DNA of 64,000 bases from NCBI GenBank assembly GCA_026004775.1, contig BPJU01000014.1, positions 109,497 to 173,496 of the forward strand. Reading direction: 5' to 3'. How positions within the stretch are numbered: the first letter of the stretch is position 1; each line of letters begins with the position of its first letter. The notes beneath the pieces were generated by a model that did not search any database, was not told the DNA's origin, and saw only the letters and a list, made by a program, of their open reading frames with translations. This stretch comes from Pirellulaceae bacterium. GTDB lineage: Bacteria; Planctomycetota; Planctomycetia; Pirellulales; Pirellulaceae. Position numbers and translations under genes: made by a program. Positions 18,711-27,508 of the stretch are shown one piece after another.

Positions 18711-19829
18711 CTACCGCGGCACAGCGGGGAGATCGTGAGGCGGATTGTGCGGGGCACGCCACAACAGACCATCGGGATGGAACAAGCTCCACGTGGCCGG
18801 GTCGGCAATCATGGAGGGTATTGCACTCAAGCTCTTGCCCTGTAACGGGCCATCGACAAAGCTGCCCGACACCGGATCGAGGCGACTGGCGGTGGCGGAT
18901 TCGATAATGTGGTCGTCTTGCACCTCAAATGACAGAATCCGGCCATCCAGGCGGCGATCGAACGCTGCCGCCGTAAAGCTCTGGCGGTCGAACGAAACCA
19001 GTATCGGGGTATCGGCGATCGTGTGTTGGATGGCGAGATGGCGAGCCAGGTCGGCAAAGTCGAACGCGATCGCGTCCCCGTTTCGCTCGATGGCCAGGCA
19101 AAGTCCCATATGAGGATCCGCACCACTTCGCCGATAGACGTCGGCCGTGCGGCTCATCAATACTGCCGTGGTAGTCGGATACCGTTTCTTCCAATCACCC
19201 CAGGTGGTGACCACACTGGGCAGGATGGTGAGCGACTTACCGGCCAAGGGGCCGCGCATGGCTCGGCCTTGAAGCTGGCTCCACAGGGAGCCCGTGGGAT
19301 GATCGACCATTACCAGGTTGCCCTCCCAAAGCATACCGGAGACAGCCAACGTGATCACTGCCTGATCGACGCGGCGTGAAAACGTCACGGCGCTATTACA
19401 CAGATGGCACCAGGTGACGGCGATCGGTTCGCCCCCTAATTCATCGTTGAAGACCTCGCGGTCGGGGCCCGTCAAGATATTCAACGGATAGGCACGCGCC
19501 TGGCCCCCGATTACAACGGCCACCACCTGCTCATCTTCGTAGAGCGCTCGCGAGGCCACTTCCGCCGACACCACCGGCACTTGGGTAATCGGAGGAGCCG
19601 CTGCCACCACCTGTACCGGGCTGAAATGGCTCTGATCCATCGGCGTTGCGCCGTCGACCACCGCAGCCGTCGGCTCGCTTTCAGCCACCTCTGCCCATTC
19701 CTGCCGCGATCGCCAAATGACCAACCCTACCACCACAACCACCACCAGCGTTACGGCAAGCAACACCAGGTGAATCACGTTATAAGCAACTTGTGCCACG
19801 TCGGTTTTGGGGGGTGAGTCGCTTGACAC
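18711..19829 (-). CDS. DUF3179 domain membrane-anchored protein
   Basis: DUF3179 proteins are exported or membrane-anchored proteins of unknown function with a conserved 'AYPL...ND...G.P..VT.C.LC..A' block. Here this reads ARAYPLNILTGPDREVFNDE and IAVTWCHLCNSAVTFSR, including the CxxC. Residues about 13-38 form one transmembrane helix (VIHLVLLAVTLVVVVVVGLV), followed by a Pro/Ala-rich linker, so the domain is on the far side of the membrane. The start is a GTG at 19829 with GGGAGAG 8 nt upstream. The length is 372 residues. It is the first gene of the operon with the bicupin, sulfatase and GH32 enzyme, and is divergent from the sulfatase at 20042. The CxxC pair could be redox-active or bind a metal; this is a guess. 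Confidence 0.9.
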   Translation of the reverse strand: MSSDSPPKTDVAQVAYNVIHLVLLAVTLVVVVVVGLVIWRSRQEWAEVAESEPTAAVVDGATPMDQSHFSPVQVVAAAPPITQVPVVSAEVASRALYEDEQVVAVVIGGQARAYPLNILTGPDREVFNDELGGEPIAVTWCHLCNSAVTFSRRVDQAVITLAVSGMLWEGNLVMVDHPTGSLWSQLQGRAMRGPLAGKSLTILPSVVTTWGDWKKRYPTTTAVLMSRTADVYRRSGADPHMGLCLAIERNGDAIAFDFADLARHLAIQHTIADTPILVSFDRQSFTAAAFDRRLDGRILSFEVQDDHIIESATASRLDPVSGSFVDGPLQGKSLSAIPSMIADPATWSLFHPDGLLWRAPHNPPHDLPAVPR

Positions 19830-20041
19830 AGTGATCTCTCCCTGTTTCGATCGGTTGCCTGGTGGTGGCCGTGCACTTCACAGTTTTTTTATGATAGCGG
19901 CGGTGTTGGCCGGCGAGTGTGAACGGCTATACGAACCACTGGCCTTTCGGACAGGTGCCTGCTTCCACCGGCTGGACCGTCGCGTTTGCGAGTGCCATGG
20001 GTTAAAATCCGTCTCGGCTCGAAGATGCGGAGGTTGGTGCG

Positions 20042-21481
20042 ATGCACAAGCAGCAAGATGTGCGGTGGTTTCTGCGGCTGGTTTTCTGTTGCCCTGTGGT
20101 GTTGGGGATGATGCTGGCAACAGCGCGTGCGGTGGAAGCGCCGTTGCGGCCCAACATCATCTGGATCATGGCCGACGACCTGGGTTATGGGGAACTGGGA
20201 TGCTACGGGCAGCAGCTAATCCGAACGCCTCATATCGATCGATTGGCTGCGGAAGGACTGCGGTTCGTGCAGTTTTACGCGGGGGCTACCGTATGTGCGC
20301 CGTCTCGGAGCGTCCTGATGACGGGTCTTCATCAGGGGCACACCACGGTGCGAGGCAATGCCGGCCGCACGAACCCGAAGGCTCAGGCGCTGCGCCCACA
20401 CGATGTCACGGTGGCCACGCTGCTCCAGCAAGCGGGCTACGCCACGGCCCTGATCGGTAAGTGGGGCTTGGGAGACGTGGGGGAAGCAGAAACCGGGCTG
20501 CCCGGACGACACGGGTTCGACTATTTTTTCGGTTACCTCAATCAGACCCACGCACACAACCACTTTCCGAGCTTCTTGTGGCGGAACGAAACAAAGATCG
20601 CCCTGCCCAATCCGATAGTTCCGGTGGGCGACACCGGCGCCGGCTATTCGCCGGACCCGGTGCTGTTTGCCGACGACCTGTTTGCAGACGAGGTGCTCAA
20701 ATTCGTCGCGCAACACCAGGATCGGCCCTTTTTTATCTACTGGAACCCGGTGATTCCTCATGCCAATAACGAGCGAACACGAGCCCTGAAGAACGGTGCG
20801 CACGTGCCGGACTTCGGGCCGTACGCGCTGGCTGACTGGCCGGAGCCGGACAAGGGGCATGCGGCCATGATCACCCGTCTGGACAGTTATGTGGGCCGGC
20901 TGCGCCAGAGGCTGGAAGAGCTGGGTTTGGCCGAACGGACGCTGGTGATCTTTACCAGCGACAACGGCCCTCACAATGAAAGCGGCCACGACGTGAACCG
21001 CTTTCGGCCCAGCGGCCCCTTGCGGGGCATGAAGCGAAGCCTGACCGACGGGGGTATCCGTGTACCGTTCATTGCCTGGTGGCCGGGCCGCGTGCGTCCC
21101 GGGGTTTCGGATCACGCCGGCTATTTCGGTGACTTTATGGCAACTGCCTGTGAGTTAGCCGGGGTGGAAATTCCTCAGCCGAACGATTCGATCAGCTTTC
21201 TTCCGACATTACTCGGTGAGACGGAAAAACAAGCTAAACACGAGTTTCTATACTGGGAATTCCACGAACGAGGTTTCAGCCAGGCAGCCTTGTACCGGGG
21301 CCGATGGAAAGCGATTCGAGAGCAATCGGCGTCGGCGCCGCTGGAATTATATGACTTGGCTACTGATATCGGTGAATCCCGGAACATTGCCGGCCAACAT
21401 CCCGATTTGGTCAGGATATTGGACGAGTATCTGAAGACGGCGCGCTCTGAGTCGCCCGACTGGCCGATCAGGAGCCGCTGA
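20042..21481 (+). CDS. Arylsulfatase-type sulfatase
   Basis: Type S1 sulfatase of 479 residues. Signal-like segment at residues 8-31, metal motif IMADDLGYGELGCYG at 42-56, formylglycine core CAPSR at 85-89 (TVCAPSRSVLMTGLHQGHTT), then GKWGLGDVGEAETGLPGRHG and FTSDNGPH. The segment after the core (HQGHTTVRGN) is typical of the group related to arylsulfatase A. GGAGG lies 8 nt before the ATG at 20042. It heads a run of four sulfatase genes on the plus strand and is divergent from the DUF3179 operon, with 212 bp between that probably holds both promoters. The product is expected in the periplasm after conversion of Cys85 by a formylglycine-generating enzyme. The substrate is unknown. Confidence 0.93.
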   Translation: MHKQQDVRWFLRLVFCCPVVLGMMLATARAVEAPLRPNIIWIMADDLGYGELGCYGQQLIRTPHIDRLAAEGLRFVQFYAGATVCAPSRSVLMTGLHQGHTTVRGNAGRTNPKAQALRPHDVTVATLLQQAGYATALIGKWGLGDVGEAETGLPGRHGFDYFFGYLNQTHAHNHFPSFLWRNETKIALPNPIVPVGDTGAGYSPDPVLFADDLFADEVLKFVAQHQDRPFFIYWNPVIPHANNERTRALKNGAHVPDFGPYALADWPEPDKGHAAMITRLDSYVGRLRQRLEELGLAERTLVIFTSDNGPHNESGHDVNRFRPSGPLRGMKRSLTDGGIRVPFIAWWPGRVRPGVSDHAGYFGDFMATACELAGVEIPQPNDSISFLPTLLGETEKQAKHEFLYWEFHERGFSQAALYRGRWKAIREQSASAPLELYDLATDIGESRNIAGQHPDLVRILDEYLKTARSESPDWPIRSR

Positions 21482-21630
21482 CGTTGCGACGGGCAGATTG
21501 GCGATTGACTTTAGGTGTATTGGGTCGAGGATTGTTACCTGAGGTAATACGAAACGCGGGCGGGTCGTTTTGAAATAGTATTCGGAGTGCTTGTGCAATT
21601 TTCGCTTCACGTGCAACGGGGGAATTGGAG

Positions 21631-23154
21631 ATGAGGTTTGCAAGATTGCTATTCGCATTTGTTATTGTCGGTTTGGCAGGCGGGCTTCTCGAGGCGCAAC
21701 AGCGTTACAATGTTCTTTTGATCATGTCGGATGATCTAAACAATATGCTTGGCTGTTATGGGGATCCGCTTGCGCGGACACCCAACATCGATCGGTTGGC
21801 GGCACGCGGTGTGCGGTTCGATCGAGCCTATTGTACGTTCCCGCTGTGCGGGCCGAGCCGCAACTCGATGTTGACCGGCCTTTACCCCAACAGTACCGGA
21901 ATCCTGGCCAACGGCCAAATCTTCCGGCAGTCGATTCCCGAGCAGGTGAGCCTGCCGCAAGCCTTCCGCCAACAGGGTTATTTTGCCGCCCGGATCGGGA
22001 AACTCTACCATTACAACGTCCCTAATTCGATCGGCACCAACGGCCATGACGATCCGGCTTCCTGGGAACTGGAGTTGAATCCGGCGGGGGTCGATCGCCT
22101 GGAAGAGCATCCGCACATTTTTTCGCTTATTCCCGGTTCATTCGGCGGCACGCTCAGTTGGTACGCGTCGCCCAAAAGCGACGAATATCACACCGACGGC
22201 CTGATGGCGCTGGACGCCGAGTGGGTCCTGGAGCGGTGTGCCCGCCAGAAGCACCGGCCTTTTTTCCTGGCCGTGGGTTTCTTCCGGCCGCATACACCCT
22301 ATGTTGCGCCCAAGGATCCATACTTCGGCTACTATCCCGTGGAGAAGATGCCGGTGGTGACCGGCGTGGAAGAGGATCAGAAAGACATCCCGCCGGCCGG
22401 TCTGGCAAGTTACAAACGCGAACAAGACAAATTAACCGACGAGCTGCGGCGCCAATGCCGGCAGGCTTACTATGCTTCGATTAGTTTTATGGACGCTCAA
22501 GTAGGCCGAATCCTTGACGCGCTGGACCGACTCGGGCTGGCCGACTCTACGATCATCGTCTTTACTAGTGACCACGGCTACCACATGGGTGAGCATGGTT
22601 TGTGGCAGAAAATGAGCCTGTTCGAAGAGAGTGCCCGAGTGCCTTTCTTGATGGTGGTGCCGGACGTCACCAAACCCGGCTCGGTGGTGGCAACGCCGGT
22701 GTCGCAGGTCGATCTTTTCCCCACACTGGCGGAGTTGTGTGGAATCCCAAAACCGCAGAACCTTCAGGGACAGAGTCTCGTACCGATGCTGCGCGATCCG
22801 AATTATGTGGGACGTGGCTGGGCATTAACGCAAGTGACGCGTGGTGCCAACGTTCGCCGTGCGGCGAGGGCCTCAAATGGCGAAGGCCGGTCCGGTCGAT
22901 TTTTCGGTTACAGTTTGCGTACGCCCCGCTGGCGCTACACAGAGTGGGATGAAGGCCATGAAGGGCGCGAGCTGTATGACCACGAAAATGACCCACAGGA
23001 GCTGACCAACCTGGCGGACCGCCCCGAGTATCGCTCGGTGGTCGAACAACTTTCCTCGCAACTGCGTCAAGCGGTGGCGGCCACCCTGCCGGCTTCGGGC
23101 CAAGTCCCGCAGGTGAACTCGCAGATCTGGGCCCCGTTGCTCGTGCCGCCGTAA
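21631..23154 (+). CDS. Iduronate-2-sulfatase-like sulfatase
   Basis: A 507-residue sulfatase. The motif NVLLIMSDDLNNMLGCYGDP with Asp-Asp-Leu-Asn and the core CGPSR at residues 73-77 (PLCGPSRNSMLTGLYPNSTG) match the iduronate-2-sulfatase-like subgroup, as do GKLYHYNVPNSIG and FTSDHGYHMGEHGLWQKMS. The signal peptide is residues 1-22 (LLFAFVIVGLAGGLLEA). I chose the ATG at 21631 with GGGGGA about 7 nt upstream; the TTG two codons earlier is less likely. It follows the previous sulfatase by about 150 bp, too far to be sure of a common transcript, though all four share a direction. The subgroup name reflects sequence motifs and does not prove the substrate. Confidence 0.92.
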   Translation: MRFARLLFAFVIVGLAGGLLEAQQRYNVLLIMSDDLNNMLGCYGDPLARTPNIDRLAARGVRFDRAYCTFPLCGPSRNSMLTGLYPNSTGILANGQIFRQSIPEQVSLPQAFRQQGYFAARIGKLYHYNVPNSIGTNGHDDPASWELELNPAGVDRLEEHPHIFSLIPGSFGGTLSWYASPKSDEYHTDGLMALDAEWVLERCARQKHRPFFLAVGFFRPHTPYVAPKDPYFGYYPVEKMPVVTGVEEDQKDIPPAGLASYKREQDKLTDELRRQCRQAYYASISFMDAQVGRILDALDRLGLADSTIIVFTSDHGYHMGEHGLWQKMSLFEESARVPFLMVVPDVTKPGSVVATPVSQVDLFPTLAELCGIPKPQNLQGQSLVPMLRDPNYVGRGWALTQVTRGANVRRAARASNGEGRSGRFFGYSLRTPRWRYTEWDEGHEGRELYDHENDPQELTNLADRPEYRSVVEQLSSQLRQAVAATLPASGQVPQVNSQIWAPLLVPP

Positions 23155-23230
23155 TCGTCGCACAGGCAATTGTCGGAAAGCGGCAATCGGCGTAGTGGGT
23201 GGCGGACTGGAAGCTTTCGGGGGAATAACC

Positions 23231-24805
23231 ATGCAAAGACGATTCGGATGTTGGCCCGGATGGGCGGCTCTTTTCTTACTGGCCGCAGGCACGATATTGT
23301 CGGAGCCAACTACGGCGGATGAAGCGGTGCGGCATCGACCGAACATCGTGCTGATCCTGTGCGATGACCTCGGTTATGCCGATGTGGCCTGCTATGGAGG
23401 CAAGATCCCGACGCCCCACATCGATTCTTTGGCTGCACAGGGAATGCGTTTTACCGACGCACACACCAGCTCGTCGGTCTGCTCGCCCACACGGTACGGG
23501 CTATTGACCGGTCGCTACAACTGGCGATCGCGTTTGAAGCGGGGTGTATTGGGAGGGCTCAGCCCGCGCCTGATCGAGGAGGGGCGGCTTACCTTGCCGC
23601 TGCTTCTCAAACAGAACGGCTACCATACCGCCTGTTTCGGCAAATGGCACTTGGGTATGGACTGGGTCGTCAAACCGGGCCGGGAGGTGGCCGCGCTTTC
23701 GATTGAAAGCCGCCAGCAAGTGTTCAACGTCGACTTCGGCCAACCGATCCGCAACGGGCCGAATGCGGTCGGATTCGACGAGTACTTCGGGATCAGTGCC
23801 TCCTTGGATATGGTGCCGTATACATTTATCGAAAATGACCACGTGACGGTGCTGCCCACGGAGGATCGCGATTTTCCTATGATGTGGGGACGCACCCAGG
23901 GAAGAACTCGCAAAGGCCCGGCAGCTCCCGGCTTCGACGCCGCTCAAGTGCTGCCTGCGTTGGGACAGCGAGCCTGCCGCTATATAGCCGAACGAGCAGA
24001 GGCGGCGCACAGTGGCACACCCTTTTTTCTCTACCTGCCCTTGGCCTCCCCTCATACGCCCATATTGCCCACCGCCGAATGGCAAGGCAAGAGCGGCATC
24101 AATCCGTACGCCGACTTTGTAATGCAAACAGATCACGTGATTGGACAGGTGTTGCATGCTCTCGAAGAACAGAAACTTGCAGATAATACGCTGGTAATTG
24201 TTACCAGTGATAATGGTTGTTCGCCGCAGGCGAACTTCGACGAACTGGCATGTCACGGGCACTATCCCAGCGGTCCATTGCGGGGCCACAAGGCGGACCT
24301 GTTTGAAGGCGGTCACCGAGTGCCGTTCGTGGTAAGATGGCCAGGCGTGGTACCGGCAAACTCCGTTTCGGATCATATTATCTGCCTTACGGATGTCATG
24401 GCCACGGTAGCGGAAATTCTCCAGGTTGATTTGCCGCCTGACGCCGCCGAAGACAGTATCAGTTTTTTAGGTTCGCTGGCCGCCACCGGCCCCGGCAAGC
24501 GGACACATTTGGTATCACATTCCATTAATGGTTCGTTTGCTATCCGAGAAGGGAATTGGAAATTGCTGTTGTGTCCGGATTCGGGAGGTTGGAGCGATCC
24601 GCGTCCGGGCTCCGCTGCTGCCCGTGACCTTCCTCCCGTCCAACTTTATGACTTGGCAAACGACTTGGGTGAAAAGAACAACCTTTGGGACAAGGAGCCG
24701 CAGCGTGTCGAGCGGCTGCGCCGGTTGCTGGTAAGTTTTGTCGAGCAGGGGCGGTCCACTCCTGGGCCGCCGCAACCGAATACCACACCGGTGCAGCTTC
24801 CCTGA
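23231..24805 (+). CDS. Sulfatase with CSPTR active-site core
   Basis: A 524-residue sulfatase. The signal peptide is at residues 1-30, the metal motif LCDDLGYADVACYGG at 43-57 and the formylglycine core CSPTR at 84-88 (SSVCSPTRYGLLTGRYNW); GKWHLGMDWVVKPG and VTSDNGCSP complete the site. The Thr in place of Ser at the fourth core position is common in this subgroup and still fits the C-x-P-x-R recognition pattern. The ATG at 23231 has GGGGGAA upstream; a start at 23195 would add 12 residues ahead of the signal peptide. Third in the row of sulfatases, 76 bp after the preceding one. Probably periplasmic; substrate unknown. Confidence 0.92.
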   Translation: MQRRFGCWPGWAALFLLAAGTILSEPTTADEAVRHRPNIVLILCDDLGYADVACYGGKIPTPHIDSLAAQGMRFTDAHTSSSVCSPTRYGLLTGRYNWRSRLKRGVLGGLSPRLIEEGRLTLPLLLKQNGYHTACFGKWHLGMDWVVKPGREVAALSIESRQQVFNVDFGQPIRNGPNAVGFDEYFGISASLDMVPYTFIENDHVTVLPTEDRDFPMMWGRTQGRTRKGPAAPGFDAAQVLPALGQRACRYIAERAEAAHSGTPFFLYLPLASPHTPILPTAEWQGKSGINPYADFVMQTDHVIGQVLHALEEQKLADNTLVIVTSDNGCSPQANFDELACHGHYPSGPLRGHKADLFEGGHRVPFVVRWPGVVPANSVSDHIICLTDVMATVAEILQVDLPPDAAEDSISFLGSLAATGPGKRTHLVSHSINGSFAIREGNWKLLLCPDSGGWSDPRPGSAAARDLPPVQLYDLANDLGEKNNLWDKEPQRVERLRRLLVSFVEQGRSTPGPPQPNTTPVQLP

Positions 24806-24865
24806 CCGGCCGGCGTTCGCTTTTTGCCACACGTCGCAACTGATTTCCTGGCAGTGAAACGGAAT

Positions 24866-26566
24866 ATGACCATGGCGAAACGCAACAACCAAACGATTGC
24901 GGGGCAGAGCCCTAGCGTTGGGCGTTTTTTTCCCAAGTGGGCTGCGCGTGTGGTGTGGAGTGTGGTGGCATGCCAGACGGTTGGTGGCGTGGCTGCCGAA
25001 GAACTGTCACGGCCGAATATTCTTTTTATTTTTGCAGATGACTGGGGACGCGTGGCCAGTTGCTACCGCGAGGCCGATGGTGAGCCGGGAATATCCTTCG
25101 GCGTATCGACACCCAATATCGATGCCGTTGCCCGGCGCGGCGTGCTTTTCCGCCACGCTTTCGTGAATGCTCCCTCCTGTACTCCATGTCGCAGCGCGCT
25201 GTTGTCCGGTCAATATTTTTGGCGTACCGGACGAGGTGCTATCCTCCAGGGGGCTCGATGGGATGAATCGATACCGGTGTGGCCGCTGGCCCTGCGCGAT
25301 GCGGGCTACTTCATCGGCAAGTCTTATAAAGTGTGGAGTCCTGGCGTTCCGGCTGATGCGCCGTACGGCGGTCAACAATATGCATTCGAACAACATGGCC
25401 GCCGTTTCAATCAGTTCTCACAAAATGTCACTCGGCTGGTGGCTGCGGGTAAACGCGTGGAGGATGCCAAGAACGAGATATTGGCCGAAATACGCGCCAA
25501 CTTTCGGCACTTCCTGGATGCTTGCCCATCAGGAAAACCATTCTGCTACTGGTTCGGGCCGACGAACGTGCATCGTGCCTGGCAGAAAGGCTCCGGTAAG
25601 GCGTTGTGGAATATCGATCCGGAGCAGTTCCGCGGGCACTTGCCGCCTTTCCTGCCCGACGTGCCGGAGGTGCGTGAAGACTGGGCGGATTATCTGGGCG
25701 AAGTGCAGGCTCTGGATGCGGCTGTGGGCGTTTTGCTGGAGGAACTTGGCCAGCGCCGCCTTCTTGATCGGACTCTGGTGATCATCAGCGGCGACCACGG
25801 TCCGCCGGGATTTTTGCGGGGCAAATGCAACTTGTACGACTTTGGCACGCGCGTTCCATTGATCATCGCCGGTCCGGGAGTGCCAGGGCCGCGCATTGTG
25901 GACGATATGGTCAATTTGCCCGACTTGGCTCCCACACTGCTGGAAGTTGCCGGACTGCGGCCGCCCGAAGTGATGACCGGCCGCAGCTTGTGGCCGGTAC
26001 TGCGCTCCGAACGGCAGGGACTGGTCGATCCGCAACGGACCTGGGTTTTGACGGGCCGAGAACGCCATGTGGAGATGGCCCGCCAGGGTTACCTGCCGTA
26101 TCCGCAGCGAGCGATCCGCACGCTGGACCATCTGTTAATCGTCAATTTCAAACCGGACCGGTATCCCATGGGTGATCCCTATCGGTTGGGAACCGACCAG
26201 GAACCTTCGTTTGATGAGATTGCCAGCCGCACGTTTGTAACGCTGGCTGACGACGACGCCAGTCCTACCAAAGCCTGGGTGGTGACGCATCGCCATGACC
26301 CGCAGTTCAGGGTGTATTATGAGCGCGCGTACGAGAAGCGACCACGTGTAGAATTGTATGACATTCGCCGTGATCCGTATCAGCTTGAGAATCTCGCGGA
26401 GAAGCCGGAGTACGCAGAGCTTCGCCGGCAATTGGAAGAACAGTTATTGGCCGAGTTGAAGCGGACCGGAGATCCGCGGATGATCGACGATGGGCGCTAC
26501 TTCGAGACGCCTCCGCTTGCCGGCCCTCTGCCAGAGGATGTTCCAAAACCTAACCGAAGCAGGTAG
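24866..26566 (+). CDS. Sulfatase with CTPCR active-site core (S1_8-like)
   Basis: A 566-residue sulfatase resembling the heparan N-sulfatase group: FIFADDWGRVASCYREADG near the N-terminus, core CTPCR at residues 105-109 (APSCTPCRSALLSGQYFW), GKSYKVWSPG in place of the usual GKWHLG, and SGDHGPPGFLRGKC. A hydrophobic segment (about residues 24-44) directs export. The second Cys within the core is noteworthy because it sits two residues after Pro-flanked Cys105, the predicted formylglycine precursor. The start is uncertain: ATGs at 24866 and 24872 are both possible and neither has a strong ribosome-binding site. It ends the sulfatase run, 60 bp after the previous gene. It could act on an N-sulfated or O-sulfated sugar; this is inference from subgroup resemblance. 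Confidence 0.9.
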   Translation: MTMAKRNNQTIAGQSPSVGRFFPKWAARVVWSVVACQTVGGVAAEELSRPNILFIFADDWGRVASCYREADGEPGISFGVSTPNIDAVARRGVLFRHAFVNAPSCTPCRSALLSGQYFWRTGRGAILQGARWDESIPVWPLALRDAGYFIGKSYKVWSPGVPADAPYGGQQYAFEQHGRRFNQFSQNVTRLVAAGKRVEDAKNEILAEIRANFRHFLDACPSGKPFCYWFGPTNVHRAWQKGSGKALWNIDPEQFRGHLPPFLPDVPEVREDWADYLGEVQALDAAVGVLLEELGQRRLLDRTLVIISGDHGPPGFLRGKCNLYDFGTRVPLIIAGPGVPGPRIVDDMVNLPDLAPTLLEVAGLRPPEVMTGRSLWPVLRSERQGLVDPQRTWVLTGRERHVEMARQGYLPYPQRAIRTLDHLLIVNFKPDRYPMGDPYRLGTDQEPSFDEIASRTFVTLADDDASPTKAWVVTHRHDPQFRVYYERAYEKRPRVELYDIRRDPYQLENLAEKPEYAELRRQLEEQLLAELKRTGDPRMIDDGRYFETPPLAGPLPEDVPKPNRSR

Positions 26567-27508
26567 CGGTCGTAGCGACCAGGCGCGCACGAACTCGGCC
26601 AGCTATGAGGCCGTGGCTGGATTCGGGCATGCGACTGCGAGAAACACAGCACGAAAACTTTTTTACGAAATTAGATCAGTGGCTACGGCTGTGCCTGCGC
26701 TCCATACAGCGCAAGAGCGTAGGAAAGGCAAGGGACGAGGCAGAGGATGCGACTCATTACCGCCACCCGTCGCATGCCCACCGCCGCAAACCATCGCAGC
26801 TCCGCATTCTGAGGAACGAATGTCGCGCTTAGTAGGTGTGCGATGGGTATCGACAAAAATCGGCGCCCTCCTATTCGCCTGGCGGCCTTCGCAGGCTGAT
26901 ATTAGCTTTTGTCAGAAAGTGTAGTAAAGCAGGAGATGGGAACAAATAGAGCCCCGCGTCACGCCCCTCCCACTTCAGCAGAAGACGTGACCCACAAACC
27001 CTACTCCCTCTTCCTTTAGGTAGAGAGGGGCGGGTTGAGCGGGTTAGCTATCGCCACTGCCCACATCGGTGTAATCTATCTCCACTAGCAAAAGAGGGGC
27101 AAGGGACTGCGTAACTTTTTTCCGCAAGCAGCGCAACGAGCGCGCCGGGACGATTTATCCCACGCGCGGGGGAGGGCATCGGAGGGGTTTTTTCTCACAA
27201 GGAGGCAAGCGGGCACAGTAGCGGTTTGTTGTATATACCTTTGCGCTCATTTTCTGACCGTGCACGGTTACGGCTACGGTTTCTTTTCCCCGTCAGCAAT
27301 ACTGTTTGGCACAAGAGTTGCGCCATGTGGGAGAGTCCCTCGCCACACTGGACCTGATGAAAGGTTTGAAGACGCAGCTAATCGACCGACTCCACGGGCG
27401 TTTCAAAGTACCGCTTAGCGCGACAGAATTGGCGCAACCTTGGGGTTTATATCCGCGCTCCAGGATGCCAGGGCCGGAGTTCCTCAATGCCGGCGTATCA
27501 AAACTGGC
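26567..27508. other. Intergenic, with inverted copy of a dispersed repeat
   Basis: No coding frame here has recognisable features. An inverted repeat (GCCCCTCCC near 26965 against GAGGGGCGGG near 27025) is visible. At 27110-27129 the sequence is the reverse complement of the GCTTGCGGAAAAAAGTTAC unit found at 7981, so it belongs to the same dispersed repeat family. The gap separates the end of the sulfatase run from the convergent kinase gene, and may hold terminators. Confidence 0.6.

Larger units (their letters stand above)
14038..19385. repeat. Tandem duplication, copy 2 (about 5348 bp)
   Basis: Second unit of the direct repeat. It starts at the junction at 14038 and leaves homology at 19385, where the DUF3179 gene continues with its native 5' part. 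Relative to copy 1 it lacks three single bases in the GH32 region and has one extra T in the sulfatase, which explains the offset falling from 5350 to 5347 and rising to 5348. The unit carries complete GH32 5' sequence and a frameshifted sulfatase. Confidence 0.95.
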
